A stretch of DNA of 58,000 nucleotides. Source: Cryptomeria japonica. Lineage: Eukaryota > Streptophyta > Pinopsida > Cupressales > Cupressaceae. The position numbers and the translations under genes were made by a program. Positions 1-11,749 of this stretch are shown here, piece after piece. The stretch lies in contig NC_081414.1 in the NCBI RefSeq assembly GCF_030272615.1, forward strand, positions 812,551,069 to 812,609,068. Direction: 5' to 3'. Every line of letters starts with the position of its first letter. Within the stretch, counting starts at the first letter, position 1. The notes beneath the pieces are model-generated. The model was not told the DNA's origin. It saw only the letters and a list, made by a program, of their open reading frames with translations, and searched no databases.

Positions 1-860
1 ACTAAAATAACAATATTATAGCAAGTAAACTAAAAAGTAAAGAATGTGAATAGCTAGAAGGAGATGAGAAAAGGTGAAGGAAACTTACAATTGGTCCTCG
101 ATTAAAGCCTCCAGCAAAGTAAGCTCCTTCCCTCAATCACAAACCTACACATAAAAAAAAAGGGAAAATGTTGGGGGTTGTGTTTAGAGGTCTACCTCAG
201 TTAGAACCTCATTTTAGTGTTTCCACTCCATAGAGAACTCAGATGATAGCTAGGATTTGAAAGAAAGAGGTAAAGATGAAATAAAATGAATAGAGTGATT
301 GATATGCTAGATAGAAGTAATGAAAATCCAATTAGAGAAAGAAAGAGAGAAACTCCCCTTTAGAACTCAAATAACCTTCACCCAAATGAGTCGAATTGAG
401 TCCCAAAAGTTCTCCAAAGATCATGTTAATGGAAGATGCTTGATAGAAAACATGTAAGAGATGTAGAAAACATGCCAATAGCTTAAGAAATTGATGAAGT
501 GATCAAGAGGTCCCAAAAAAATCTCAAATGAGTGAGATAAATCCCTTAAGGAAGAATCTTGACGTGGATGGTTGTACGTAGAGGCATTACAAACTCTTTC
601 AAGCATAGGTGTAGCACTCAAACAATCACCTATGAAATTACATATTCATAGGATGCTAGCATGGCATGTGAAGATCTTCGTAGTGCACTAGAGTCCACTA
701 GTCAAATGGTCAGCATGGTCAATAAAATCCAAATTCTAAGCTAACACTTGATAATCCATGTGGACAAAAGGACAAATAGGCTACAAATGATTCTGATTAG
801 CTTAAAGAAAAGGCTCTTATGTGATGTGGAATTACACGGGGTGAAATTTATGATGTTACT
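1..860 (-). mobile_element. Gypsy-type LTR fragment (family B, copy 1)
   Basis: Read on the minus strand, this LTR begins near 860, directly after a polypurine tract (AAAGTGGGGGC on the minus strand). It runs off the left edge of the window, so its 3' end is not seen. It aligns by eye along its length with 40295-40939, a second copy of the family. The expected TG start is degraded to AG. It contains no coding sequence; the small ORFs at 421-621 and 741-938 are not conserved in copy 2 and look like chance frames. Confidence 0.7.
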
Positions 861-1194
861 TTTTGCCCCCACTTTAGCGAGCATATCATTATCGAGAGAT
901 GCAAAGATAAAGTAGAGAGATGTTGCCAATATTTTCAAAGGCGAAACAATTTTTTTTGATCAAACGAAGTTTCCCACAGTGAGATAAACTTGAGATTTTG
1001 CTATATTTGGCTAAGTTGTTTCATCGCAAACATGTTAGTTGTAAACTATCAAATGAAAAAAAGAAATCATACAAAGAATAGATAAGGTAGCGTAATAGAA
1101 ACAAACCCCACTTAGCAAAGGAAAACCCTTATTATGTAAAAGAATTAAGATAGCAATGGTTGAGATAAAAGGGATGGTGTTGGTATGGGTAGCA

Positions 1195-1460
1195 AAGTGT
1201 GTTATTCTAGATAGCCATACAATAGGGCGATGATTTGCAATATTTCACCAATATGGATAGCAAGTTGTGGTATGCTAGATAGATATACAATAGGGTGACC
1301 GTATATTAATTTGATAAGAAGTGGATTGGTCCCCACAAAAGGCAACAAGATAAATAGATCAAGTGGTTCAATGGCCCCCACCAAGGTCAAAAGATAAATA
1401 GATCCATTGGTTTGGCCTCCACGAAGGCAAAAAGATAAATAGATCAAGTGGTTTAGCCCC
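1195..1460. repeat. Short degenerate tandem repeats in family B
   Basis: Two phrases recur. CATACAATAGGG with a preceding GATAG occurs at about 1217 and again in variant form at 1284. A unit of about 60 bp built around AAGATAAATAGATC followed by a CCCCCACCAAGG-like phrase occurs three times between 1320 and 1460. The same phrases recur at 41280-41600 in copy 2, so they belong to the element. Confidence 0.6.
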
Positions 1461-1924
1461 CACCAAGGAAAACAAGAATGCCAAGGTAAACAGATACAAA
1501 TGCAGATTGTGTAGATATGATAGCCCCCCCTTAGAATGGGATGCATGAAATGTGTGTCATTCTAAGGAGAACAAATTTTGTGTTAAGTCAAGATAGTGAG
1601 ATGTTTTCGTGGAATGTCATTCTTGGCGAATAACACAAAAGACCCAAAACATTGACAAAAATGTGAGAGCACAGTGGGATCTAATTATTTTTTGTCAGAA
1701 CCCATAGTAGGAAGATAAAAATAAATAATATAGATGCAGATGGGTGTTTCATCATAATGCTAAAGTTCTTGGATTTAAAAAAGGAGACATAAAGACAAAT
1801 ATAAAAAAAGAATTCAAGTCAACATAGAAGAGGGCCTAAATGCGCACAACACTTTGCATCATCCTCGAATGTTGAAAATCAAGATAGGACATACATAAGA
1901 AATTGATTAATAGATAGAAGCAAT

Positions 1925-2080
1925 TTCACGACAAAAAATCCCCTATATTCGAGAACCTATAGAGAAACTCGAGTCCTCCAGAAGAGCACAAAAGATAAAG
2001 ATAGTCAACCTCCCATTTCCAAGCACCTATAGAGTAGCTTCGGTCCTCCAAGAGGGAACAAACATGTAAAGAAAGAATAG
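1925..2080. repeat. Two-copy direct repeat in family B
   Basis: A unit of roughly 90 bp centred on CCTATAGAG(A/T)A(A/G)CT and a following GGTCCTCCA-like phrase appears twice here, and twice at 42085-42215 in the other copy. It is noncoding. Confidence 0.5.
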
Positions 2081-2164
2081 GGGAGCATAATCAGGTACAC
2101 ATGCTAAACTAAAAGATAAGAAAAATCATTGTCCTAAAGGTTATCTGTTAGGATATCATCGTCC

Positions 2165-2556
2165 ACCTAATCTAGATCATATGGAGAAGGAGGATGAGCT
2201 CAGAGAGGAACCACTACAAGGGCAACACTAGGTGCCTCACCAATAGCAAGAGCAAAGGATGAGGCAGTTTCAACATTTATGTCCACAAGCTCAGAAGAGG
2301 CAAGAGTAAATGATTGTGTAAATATCATAAAGAACACTAAGATATCGTTCAAAGAGTCAAATAAGCATGCCTCTGTAGAGGAACCAGGTGACTCAATTCG
2401 AGGAGGCGAGACAAGAGTCAAATTGTCCACCTTTGTAAGATGGGCATTGACAAACTTGAGAAAAGGTGGGGCCTTCTCAATAATGAAAACATAAATAGGT
2501 AGAGAAATAGACACTAAAATAGGCAAATAGATTGGTGAGGAACATACCTTAGTCAA
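2165..2556 (-). pseudogene. Unrecognised reading frame conserved in family B
   Basis: An open minus-strand frame of 118 codons (2200-2556) continues past a stop towards 2165. The homologous stretch at 49880-50280 translates to a visibly related protein. Both share a CSSP..PIL segment, a block ending in SSE.VD, an IGE/VGE motif and a VPL.AHPP..YD end. Copy 1 has a stop inside the last block; copy 2 has a frameshift and stops. Similarity kept at protein level despite base divergence argues for a once-translated ORF of the retroelement. It does not look like gag, protease, reverse transcriptase or integrase, and I do not recognise it. Confidence 0.4.
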
Positions 2557-2701
2557 TTACCATCAACAAAACTCTACAATGATGCCCTACTAAAAACTTG
2601 CATTTAGGCTGGATAGGAGGCACATGTTTCCTATCAACTATGGTGGGTTGGAAGACCCTAGGAAAAAACTAATGAAGAAGTGGTTGAGAAATAGGAGGAT
2701 C

Positions 2702-3681
2702 GTGCCCCAAAATAGGGTAGGACTAGGGTGTGGCGTCCTAGTCCTCCCTAATGGTGACCCATTTTGGACCCCCTGACATATCTAAAATTTGAGTAGGAAA
2801 ATCCCCTCCATGTCGGCTCATGTTGAAAAATTAATTTATTTTCCCTTTGGGCAAGTATATAAGAGAGATTTTTCCTCTCATTTGAAGGATAATGCACACA
2901 CAAGAGGTCTTTAGGCATCCAAGAGATCAAGCATTTAACCATTCAAGAGCAATTGAGCATTGTCAGTCTTTCTTCAAGCTTTGGAGCAGTGATAGAGTCA
3001 AGGTTTCAAGAATTGAAGAGGAGATCATAATTCTACTTCATGAAGTCCTAAATCCATGTGGAGGCAAGAAAAAATCCACAAGGAGCTATAAGCATTTCAT
3101 TTTCACTCAATGCAACATCCCCTCAAAGAGGAGGATTTCTACTTTCAGTCATTTCATTTGCATTATGACCTAAAGGCAAGCCCCTATTCCCAACAATTTT
3201 TTATTTTCTTCTATGTGCAGAAAAATAGGTGCACAAGTATAACTCTCAAGATAAGCTTTAGACACAGGGATGGAAAAACCCTTTTCAGCGATCGAAAATC
3301 TCTGAAGACCAAGAAGGCCCCTACACACGATCCTTGATACTTTTGGTAGTTTTTGCAGCTAGTAGATCAAAATTATCTCATACCTCTCAAATCTAGGTGC
3401 ACGATGAAATCGCGACTTTAAAACTCACTGTTTACTCAGACTTGTCTTCATTTCTCGCACTAAATCTTAATACAACTATTCAACTTAGAAAAGAGGTTCA
3501 AACACATTCCATTTCAATCAATCTACTTAGTATTCAATCCTAATTTGATTAGTGACTGAATCTAGTGAATTTTCCCTCTTTTGAATGTAAAGGCATCTCC
3601 CATCTCAAGCAAAAATAGGTGATTTGGTGATTTCTCCTTTTATGTTGCAAATCGCCAAGTCACCTAATTTTCCCCTTTACA
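2702..3681 (+). mobile_element. 5' LTR, truncated
   Basis: Aligns with 21461-22482. The first 160 bp or so, including the TG start, are missing at the junction with family B DNA. It ends in TTTACA at 3681. Inside are a TATA box and the transcribed region, with a conserved phrase around AGAGGTCTT.AGGCATCC. Confidence 0.8.
2856..2862 (+). promoter_or_regulatory. TATA box of 5' LTR
   Basis: AGTATATAAG in the LTR. The same box is at 21612-21618 and, on the minus strand, at 8728-8734 and 17882-17888 in related LTRs. Transcription would start roughly 30 bp downstream. Confidence 0.6.
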
Positions 3682-4949
3682 TTTTTGTGAACCTGATGTG
3701 TCTTATCCTTACTTCTAATTTTCATTTTTAGCTCTGAGTGTTATGCGATTTACAATTCAAATTTTCAATTGCAAGTTTAATTTCCTTGCAATTTAAAACA
3801 ATTTAGAGGTTAAAATCAGAAAAACCCTAATTTTTAGATTCAAAATTGAGCTTGTGATTTATCTAAATTGGATTAATTTTTTCAGATCTAAGAACTCTTC
3901 AATTTTATAATTCATTTTTTTATTTACATGTTCAATTTTTAACAAAATTTCAAAAATTAAGTAGTTAAAGCAAAAAAACTAGTTTTAATTTTAAAATTGA
4001 ACTTGTCGATTGTGTCGATCTTGAATTAATTTTAAAATTTAAGTTATTGCTTCAATTTCTAAATTCATATTCCCACCTTGCAAAATTCTAATTTTTTAAA
4101 TTAAGCAGTTAATGCAACAAACTTAATTTTTAAATTTAAATTAATCTTGTGCAATTTCTAGTTTTTCTTTAAGCATTTAATCAATCTAAAGCTTTCTTTT
4201 GTTATTCTAAACATCATAAAAGTTGTCCCTTAAAATTAAATGTGCCTTTTTTTTTTCCCTTCCTTCAATTAATCATCTCATTACATATCCTAAGTGTGTC
4301 CTATTTTGACATCTCCAATTCCCATATCCTTCTAGAATTTGCATATCTAGACCTCTCCAATTTTCATATCCTTCCAAAATTTGCATATCTAGACATCTCC
4401 AATTTCCATATCCTTTTCGAATTTTCATTAAAATCAATATATCTTGCTTACCTGAAAAATTTGGTATAAAGTTGGTTGGACCAAGTACCTGGCTACCTAG
4501 TCCCAGCTTTTTCTCCCCAAATTTTGAGAGCCTGTTTTGACTATATTTTATTGTTCAATTCTAGAGATTTGTGAAATTTTATTGATTTTAGGTCACCATA
4601 AGGTCGAAAGCAATCTAATTTTTAAATTAAGCGGTTAATTACATACACCCTAATTTTTAAAATTAAATTGATTTCTTCAATATTTCAACATTTCAAAATT
4701 TAAAAATTAAGAGGTTACTTTTGGAAAACCCTAATTTAAAATTTAAATCTTCCCTCCTTTTCATTTTCAATTTTAAAATTAAGAGGTTATTTTCATTAGG
4801 CCTTAATTTTAAAATTTGGTCTCTTGTGGATAATTTTTATTTTTGATTTCCTAGGAGATTGCTTCATTTCTTTCTAGAATTTTGCATAGTTCAATTACTC
4901 TGCAACTTAGATTGCAAAATTCAAATTTTGAACTTCCCTCCCTTAGTGC
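3682..4949 (+). repeat. AT-rich leader built from a degenerate repeated unit
   Basis: Untranslated leader after the primer-binding position (TTGTGAACCTG at about 3685). It repeats a unit containing AAATTAAGNGGTTAA followed by a CCCTAATTTTTAAAATT-like phrase at about 3800, 3955, 4095, 4620, 4690 and 4775. The phrase at 4480-4560 (GTTGGACCAAG to TTTTGAGAGCCTG) recurs on the minus strand at 9770-9850 and 18220-18290. The small frames here are not coding. Confidence 0.65.
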
Positions 4950-6430
4950 ATGAGTTTTACTACTATTAGTCCTACCTATAGTATCACCGTAAGAAGAAGT
5001 TATAGAATTAAGGCTTCCCAAGGTTTAATTATCGAGGAGATGAAGCCTAATTTGGCTAGCTTTTTCAATGAGGATATTGGTGGTCTTCCAATCCTAAAGA
5101 TATCCCCATTTATCCTCTTGATAATTTTCATAATGATGAGGAATCACTAACTAGGGTATGTGTTGACCAATTGGCGAAGATGGACAATCTTCAACAATGG
5201 ATGAGTCAAGAATACCCAAAAAGTGAGGCTCTCCCATTGACTCTAGGATTAAAAACAATGATTCAAAGTGATAAACAATGTGTTGATATCTTGTGTGGTA
5301 TTTCTCATATTGTTGATTCTAATATTATGCATGCCCATTAAGAGTTATGTTGAAGCCCTACATTTTACACAACCTCTTAGTCAAGTTAATCATTCCATTC
5401 CTTTGACAACTCCTATGGCTAGTGTTCCCACCTTTACATCAAACATCATAGCTACCCCTACACAAAATGTCATACCTACAAGTTTTAGTCATCGAGAAAA
5501 TACCTCTTCTTTCATTCCTTCTACCATGAGTGTTCCCCTTGTTACCCAATCACCTTCACCACCTATAAATTTTAGTCAAGGGAGAAATTCCTTCAATCAG
5601 AATTCTTTCATTCCTCCTATGAGTATTCTATTTGTTACCCAATCTTCTCCATTACCTATCTACCATAGTGTCCCACCTCCTTATTCTCAATCTCTTCCTT
5701 CATTTAATAATATTACTCCTCCCTTTCAACACAACATTTCTAATTTCAATCCTTCTATTGAAGCTACCATCAATAGTTTAGCTCAAACAGTTTCCTCCTT
5801 ACAACAACAAATAGCTTCTATGAACCAATATAATTATAATGTGTCCACATTTGATGTAGCGATCCCATTATCCAATGACATTATTAGAGTTTCCCCTCTC
5901 AAACATGTAGAAGTCCCTCAGTTGGAGCTTTATTATGGAAAAGGTGATCCCTTAACTCATGTTAAAATATTCCAAACTTTGTGTAGTGAGTTTGCTCATG
6001 ATCAAATATTGTTAGAAAAATTATTTACTAGAACATTAAGGTATAAAGGTTTGAAATGGTATTGTTCTTTTCCTCCTTATTACATTACCTCTTTTCAACA
6101 ATTGGTTAATGGTTTTATTCAATAATTTCACAATAACGTTGGTCCTAAAATTACTTTGACTGATTTGATGTATTGTAAACAAGGTCTTAAAGAAAAAGTG
6201 ACTAATTTTATTAGTAGCTATAATCATTTGTATTCTTAGATTTCTTTTCCTATGCCTGATCAAGATATTCAAAGAATATTTATTGCTAATTTTGCAAAAA
6301 TAAATTAGGGATAAACTTCTCTTAACTGAGCTTACTTCCTTTCCACAATTGTGCATAGTACTTCACAATTATCAACTGACTGTGAGTCAATAGGATAAAT
6401 CTCCTTCCATGGCTCTGAGTGATAAGGGTG
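4950..6430 (+). pseudogene. gag: gag pseudogene (retrotransposon capsid protein)
   Basis: Capsid-type gag of a gypsy-like retrotransposon, the protein that would form the RNA-packaging particle. It starts at the ATG at 4950. The frame shifts near 5100 and again near 5340, then runs openly from about 5340 to 6125. That stretch has a Pro/Ser/Thr-rich segment with repeated PP.S.L.VTQS phrases and a Gln-rich helix (SLAQTVSSLQQQIASM). The gag core has the YGKGDP motif and an E-F-A-H motif, matching in layout the YDGKGDP and LEFAH motifs of the gag at 55394 onward. After the stop at 6123 the same frame continues with more stops to about 6430. The apparent hydrophobic N-terminus of the ORF starting at 5268 is an out-of-frame artefact, not a membrane segment. 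Confidence 0.75.
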
Positions 6431-6611
6431 ATAGTGCTCAATAATCATTGTGAAGTTCAAACCAAACAAAGGATTCATTAAATTAAATGACAACAACAAC
6501 ACTCACATAACAACCACTACAGGTGTACCTCCTTTGTCTAAATACTTTAAAAGAGAAAAATAATTTACTCCTTTGAATGATCCTTTGCATAGCATTATGT
6601 CTCAATTATTA

Positions 6612-6616
6612 CAAAG
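6612..6616. repeat. Target-site duplication CAAAG, left copy
   Basis: CAAAG immediately before the TGTGGAGG terminus of the inserted minus-strand LTR. The matching copy is at 18641-18645. Confidence 0.85.
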
Positions 6617-7882
6617 TGTGGAGGGGAAAAAGCGACACCGGGTGCCTAGGACCTAATCCCACCTTTTCTAACACAATGGGAATATGAAAGAGCCTAGGGA
6701 GATATCTCACTTTGGCTAATTCTTGTGAAAAAAAGAAAGCCAAAGATTATATCTTAGGGTTTCTATTCCTCTTGTTGTAAATGAAGGAAAGATATGCTCA
6801 ATTTAATGTAATGATGAACTATGCTAGGAGATAAACAATGAAGTGTACATAAACAAAAATTATAGAGACTTGCATATCTGAAACTGAGATATTGAGAGCA
6901 GAAAAGGGGGAGGAATTCAAATATGTACCTAATGTTCAAAAAGGAGCTAAATTGACTTGGATAGGAGTGCCATGCTTTGGTCCTGTTTTGTCTGATAGGA
7001 AGTTGCAATTGAGAGACTGCAAGCTGAAGGTCCTAAGACACCAACCTGTTGAAAATTACCTGAAAGTGGAGGGACCAAGGCACCACGCCCGTATCTTAGG
7101 TAGGAACAAGGTGCCGTGTCCTTGTCCCTAATGGTTTTGGTAAAATATGAGGCTTTCAATTGTCCTTGTACCTTTCAGTGATCTTGGAAGTCTTTCAGGT
7201 ACCTATACTTGCACCTATAGCTGAAAAAATAAGGTTTTGGGTGGCTATGTAGGGTTTTTCCTTAGTAAAACCCCTATTTTAGTGATTTCCACCTCAACAA
7301 ATAGTTGATAATGTATTGAAAATGTGTGTGCTATAACCTTGTGTCTATGAAAGATCCTAAATGAGAAAGATAAGAAACTAGAGCTACCCTACGCTTTGGA
7401 GAGTAAACCCTAAATGCTTGTAAATGTAAATGAGAATGCCTTAAATCAAATATACTAAATGATGTAAAGAGTGAATCTAAATGTGAAAATGAGTGTAAAG
7501 AAGCTCATACAAGGACATGAAAATAACATGAAACCATACGAATCCCCAAGGGAGAGATATAAGCCACTTGATCTCCTATTATTCTTCAATGTCTTCAAAG
7601 CTCCTAATTGATGATGAATGCTTGATGAATACTTGATAAATTCTTGATGAATGTTGTTGAAGACTCCACATAGATTCTCTTTAACTACATATAAGGCTCC
7701 TTCAAAATTTCTCCAACTTGATTGCTTGCTTCTTGCATCAGTTTTTAGTTTTTCCTTAGGCCTTAGAATGGAGAAAGAGAGCTCTTATGTATGAAACTTT
7801 AGATCTTAATTTCGGCTTTAGGCCAACTTAGAGATTGAATTTTTCGCCAATTTTTTGGGGTTAAGCATTATAATATATGTAA

Positions 7883-9052
7883 TGTAGGGTGAAAAATGGT
7901 GAATGAGAGATCTAGAGGAAAGTTTTTCTTCCCTCCAAGGCGAGATGAAAGTTTCACTTTGGATTTCCCTTCAAACACTTTTCACACATTACATTGGAAG
8001 AGGGGGAAAAATACACTAGATTCAACCTTTAAAGAAGGAGATCAAATTCTGAGTGAAATGATATGAGAATGGTAAGTTAATCCCCTCTTCTTGAATAGGA
8101 TTTAATTGAATTGAATTGCGTATTATGAGTAAGTTGAAAAGAGAAAAAGATCTAATTATAACTCGAGATAGAAGCATAGGATGAAGTTGTGCAACTAGAT
8201 CTAGCAATAATATGTCGAGATGAAGTTACCTTGTGAATTTGAGGAAAAATTTCCCAAACCATGGCAAAACTGTACACTATCCTTTGAAAAATCTATGAGA
8301 CGAAAAGGGATTTTCCGTTTCTGCAAATGGACTCCAAATCTGAAAATACAGCTGTGCACCTGCAACCTACACACAGAAAAGAGAGGAAAAGGGGTTGGGA
8401 TTGGGGGTTTGCCTTTAGGTCAAACCCCAGTTTTGGAATTAACCAAATGATGAAAGAAAGTACTTGCAAGTAAATGAAAATGAAAATCTAAAATGTAAAT
8501 CACCTCAATGGAGGTTGTGGTAGAAATGTTGATAGAATTGCTTGTATGAAGTTGAATGTTGGAATGGACCTCCTCTTCAATGCTTGAATCCTTGACTTAA
8601 ATACAACACCTAGCCTTGAAGGGAGACTTGAGATGCTCAATGCTTGAAAGGGATGCTTGAATGCTTCAATGTGTGATCTCATGTATCCAAACCTTATCAC
8701 TTGTGCAAATGAGAAGACAAATGAAACTTATATACTTGTCAATTAGGGTTACTGATCTGATTTTTCATCACAGGCCGACACTAGGGGAGTTTTCTCGCTC
8801 AATGCACAACCGCCAAAGCAAAATTTGAAGGGTCTTACCCCAAAATAGGGTAGGGATAGGGGTGCCACGCCCCTGTCCTACCCTTTTTTCTAGGATAGGA
8901 TGCAGTTTAGGCAGTGTGGAGGGAAAGAATGATGTAGTTTTCAGGGGCTGAGAAAGTCTCCTATCTCCGATCAGGCTTAGGGATTCGGTTTGCATGCATG
9001 AGGACCCTAATGTGGTCGAAAATTGAAAGGGTTGCAATTTTATGATGCTACA
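7883..9052 (-). mobile_element. 3' LTR of the LARD-like element
   Basis: On the minus strand it begins TGTAGCATCATAAAATTG at 9052 after a polypurine tract and ends CACCCTACA at 7883. It aligns with 17048-18203 along its full length. A TATA box lies at 8728-8734. ORFs here (8220-8450, 8768-9118) are LTR noise. Confidence 0.8.
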
Positions 9053-9069
9053 TTTAGCCCCCACTTTAG
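9053..9069 (-). other. Polypurine tract
   Basis: GCTAAAGTGGGGGCTAAA on the minus strand directly abuts the 3' LTR start. The same arrangement occurs at 21286-21301 on the plus strand. It would prime plus-strand DNA synthesis during reverse transcription. Confidence 0.7.
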
Positions 9070-10298
9070 CAGGAGTATGAGCGTATGCTAATACTGTCGG
9101 TAAAGTACAAGGAAACAAGATTGAAAGACTTCTACCATGTCAAGGAGGCAAGATGCACCAAGCCCATAATGGACTTAGGATCTTATGACTTCAATCGATA
9201 AAGTAAAAGGGAAGATCGAGAAGGGCAAAACCATGACTGCAAGTAGCAAGGCTCCCCTCACTATGAGTCATGAAAGCAAGGATACAAAGGATTACAAAGC
9301 GAAACAAAGTGCACTAAGTAACTCTAAGTATCAAGAAGAAGAATATGACCAGAGTGTATAGTATAGGTAAGACTAATGGTGGTAAAACTCATGCACTAGA
9401 GGGAAAATTTTAATTTTGAATTTTGAATTTTGAATTATAGGAACAAAGCTTATAAAATTGAGTGATGCCAAATTTAAGAAAATAATGATTAAAAGATTGA
9501 ACTTTGTTGGAGGAAGATAATACCACAATAATTTCCAAAAAAAAAAATTTATAATAAATCAAAGGAAATTGGAATTTTAAAACTAGGGCCAAGGGGATAC
9601 CACTTAATTTTAAACAAAATTTTTAAGATCAGGGTAGATTATAATTAACCTCTTAATTTAAAAAAAAAAAAAATTAATTTAAAATGTTGAATTTTGGAGA
9701 TATTTTTTATTTTAGAGGTATCCAAAATTGACAAAAGAAGCCAATCTTCTAGATTTGGGTTATTAAATATAGTCATAACAGTCTCTCAAAATTTCGGGAA
9801 AAAAGTCGAGGACTGTGGCGAAAGTGCACGCGGTCCGACCAACTTTTTTCAAAAGGATTGAAGGAAGAATATTATGATGATTTTAAAGATAACCCAAAAA
9901 AATTGGAGAATTTTATGACTTCTAGATAGGAGAAATTAAGCTTCCAATGTGAAAATAGGACCCTATTAGGGTTTTGAAGAAAAAGATGAATTGAATTGCA
10001 AATTTGAAAAAGGTCAAACCTAATGGATAGGGACACCTTGGAAAATGTTTAGAAATATGAATTTGAATGAAATTGATTGAAATTTATACAAAATCCAATT
10101 AAATTTGAAAATTAAGGTTTTATGACCTAACCATTCAATTTTTGAAATTTGAATTTTGAAAAGAAGAGGGAAATTGAAAATTTGAATTGTAGGAATGAAG
10201 AAAAATAAGAAAACAGTCACAAATCTGAAAATTAAATGGAAATTCAATTTTTACACAAGTTCAAGATGAATTTTAAAAACTAGGGTTTGAACAATTAA
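9070..10298 (-). mobile_element. Noncoding leader and pre-LTR region of the LARD-like element
   Basis: 9070-9180 matches 21180-21290, the stretch just before the 3' LTR of the gag-protease element. 9190-10298 matches that element's 5' leader in reverse orientation. The two are fused directly, so the deletion removed everything from gag to the end of the proline-rich tail. The ORFs at 9410-9592 and 10020-10247 are low-complexity artefacts. Confidence 0.65.
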
Positions 10299-10304
10299 CC
10301 ACTA
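10299..10304. repeat. Putative target-site duplication CCACTA, left copy
   Basis: CCACTA abuts the GGTAAG terminus. The right flank at 16815-16820 reads CCACTT, five of six matching. The uninterrupted leader phrase would be ..TTAACCACTTAATTTT.., as expected for an insertion into the repeated leader unit. Confidence 0.5.
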
Positions 10305-10329
10305 GGTAAGTGCACAAAGATGGTGGTCA
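10305..10329 (+). repeat. Left terminal inverted repeat
   Basis: GGTAAGTGCACAAA followed by GATGGTGGTCA. It pairs with 16790-16814. Similarity continues weakly inward (TGGACAC on both sides). Confidence 0.75.
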
Positions 10330-10389
10330 TAAAATTGGACACACCAAAAAAAACATATGAAAAACACCAAAACACGTATGGGGTATTTC

Positions 10390-10525
10390 AAATTTAAAGA
10401 ACCCTATACGCGTTTACACTCGTTTTGCCGAGCCTAACCAAAGCTAAACCGCGTGCATAGTTTAAAACATACTAACCGCATACGCGGTTTAAAAACTAAA
10501 ATCGCGTACACGGTTCTGTCTGTCA
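10390..10525. repeat. Left subterminal words with CGCG core
   Basis: TACGCGTTT, CCGCGTGCA, GCATACGCGGTTT and CGCGTACACGG follow one another within about 130 bp and end in TCTGTCTGTC. The right subterminal block at 15785-15952 uses similar words and ends in TTTGTCTGTTT. In transposons such subterminal clusters are often transposase-binding sites; that role is inferred. Confidence 0.45.
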
Positions 10526-10744
10526 ATAAAATGCAATTCACGTAGCATTCCATTAGGTTTTTCAGTAGGATATATACATAAAATATAACATTTAAGTATA
10601 AGTGACTTTAAGTTATATTTTAGGTATATATTGTTAAGATGTTTGAGAGTGGTTCCAGATCTCTAAGAGTTATAATGCAGATTCTAGTTTTTTGAGTACT
10701 CTTATAAATTTCAGACTTAGTCAAATTTCAGTAATCAGCATGCT

Positions 10745-11745
<1,001 letters not shown>

Positions 11746-11749
11746 TAGG

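Larger units (their letters stand above)
861..2695 (-). mobile_element. Internal region of family B element, copy 1
   Basis: This is the part of a minus-strand gypsy-type element upstream of its 3' LTR. It begins with the polypurine tract (about 861-880) and matches 40940-42281 plus 49853-50440 in the same order, so it is one retroelement family present twice. It lacks the 7.6 kb insertion seen in the other copy; the empty site lies at about 2132-2137. Apart from one degenerate reading frame (2165-2556) no protein is recognisable. At 2695-2703 it is joined abruptly to a truncated plus-strand LTR, which marks a deletion or rearrangement junction. Confidence 0.65.

Noticed and set aside
5268-5340. 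Signal peptide or membrane segment at the start of the 285-codon frame
   Set aside because: The hydrophobic start is out of frame; the true gag N-terminus continues in another frame from 4950.
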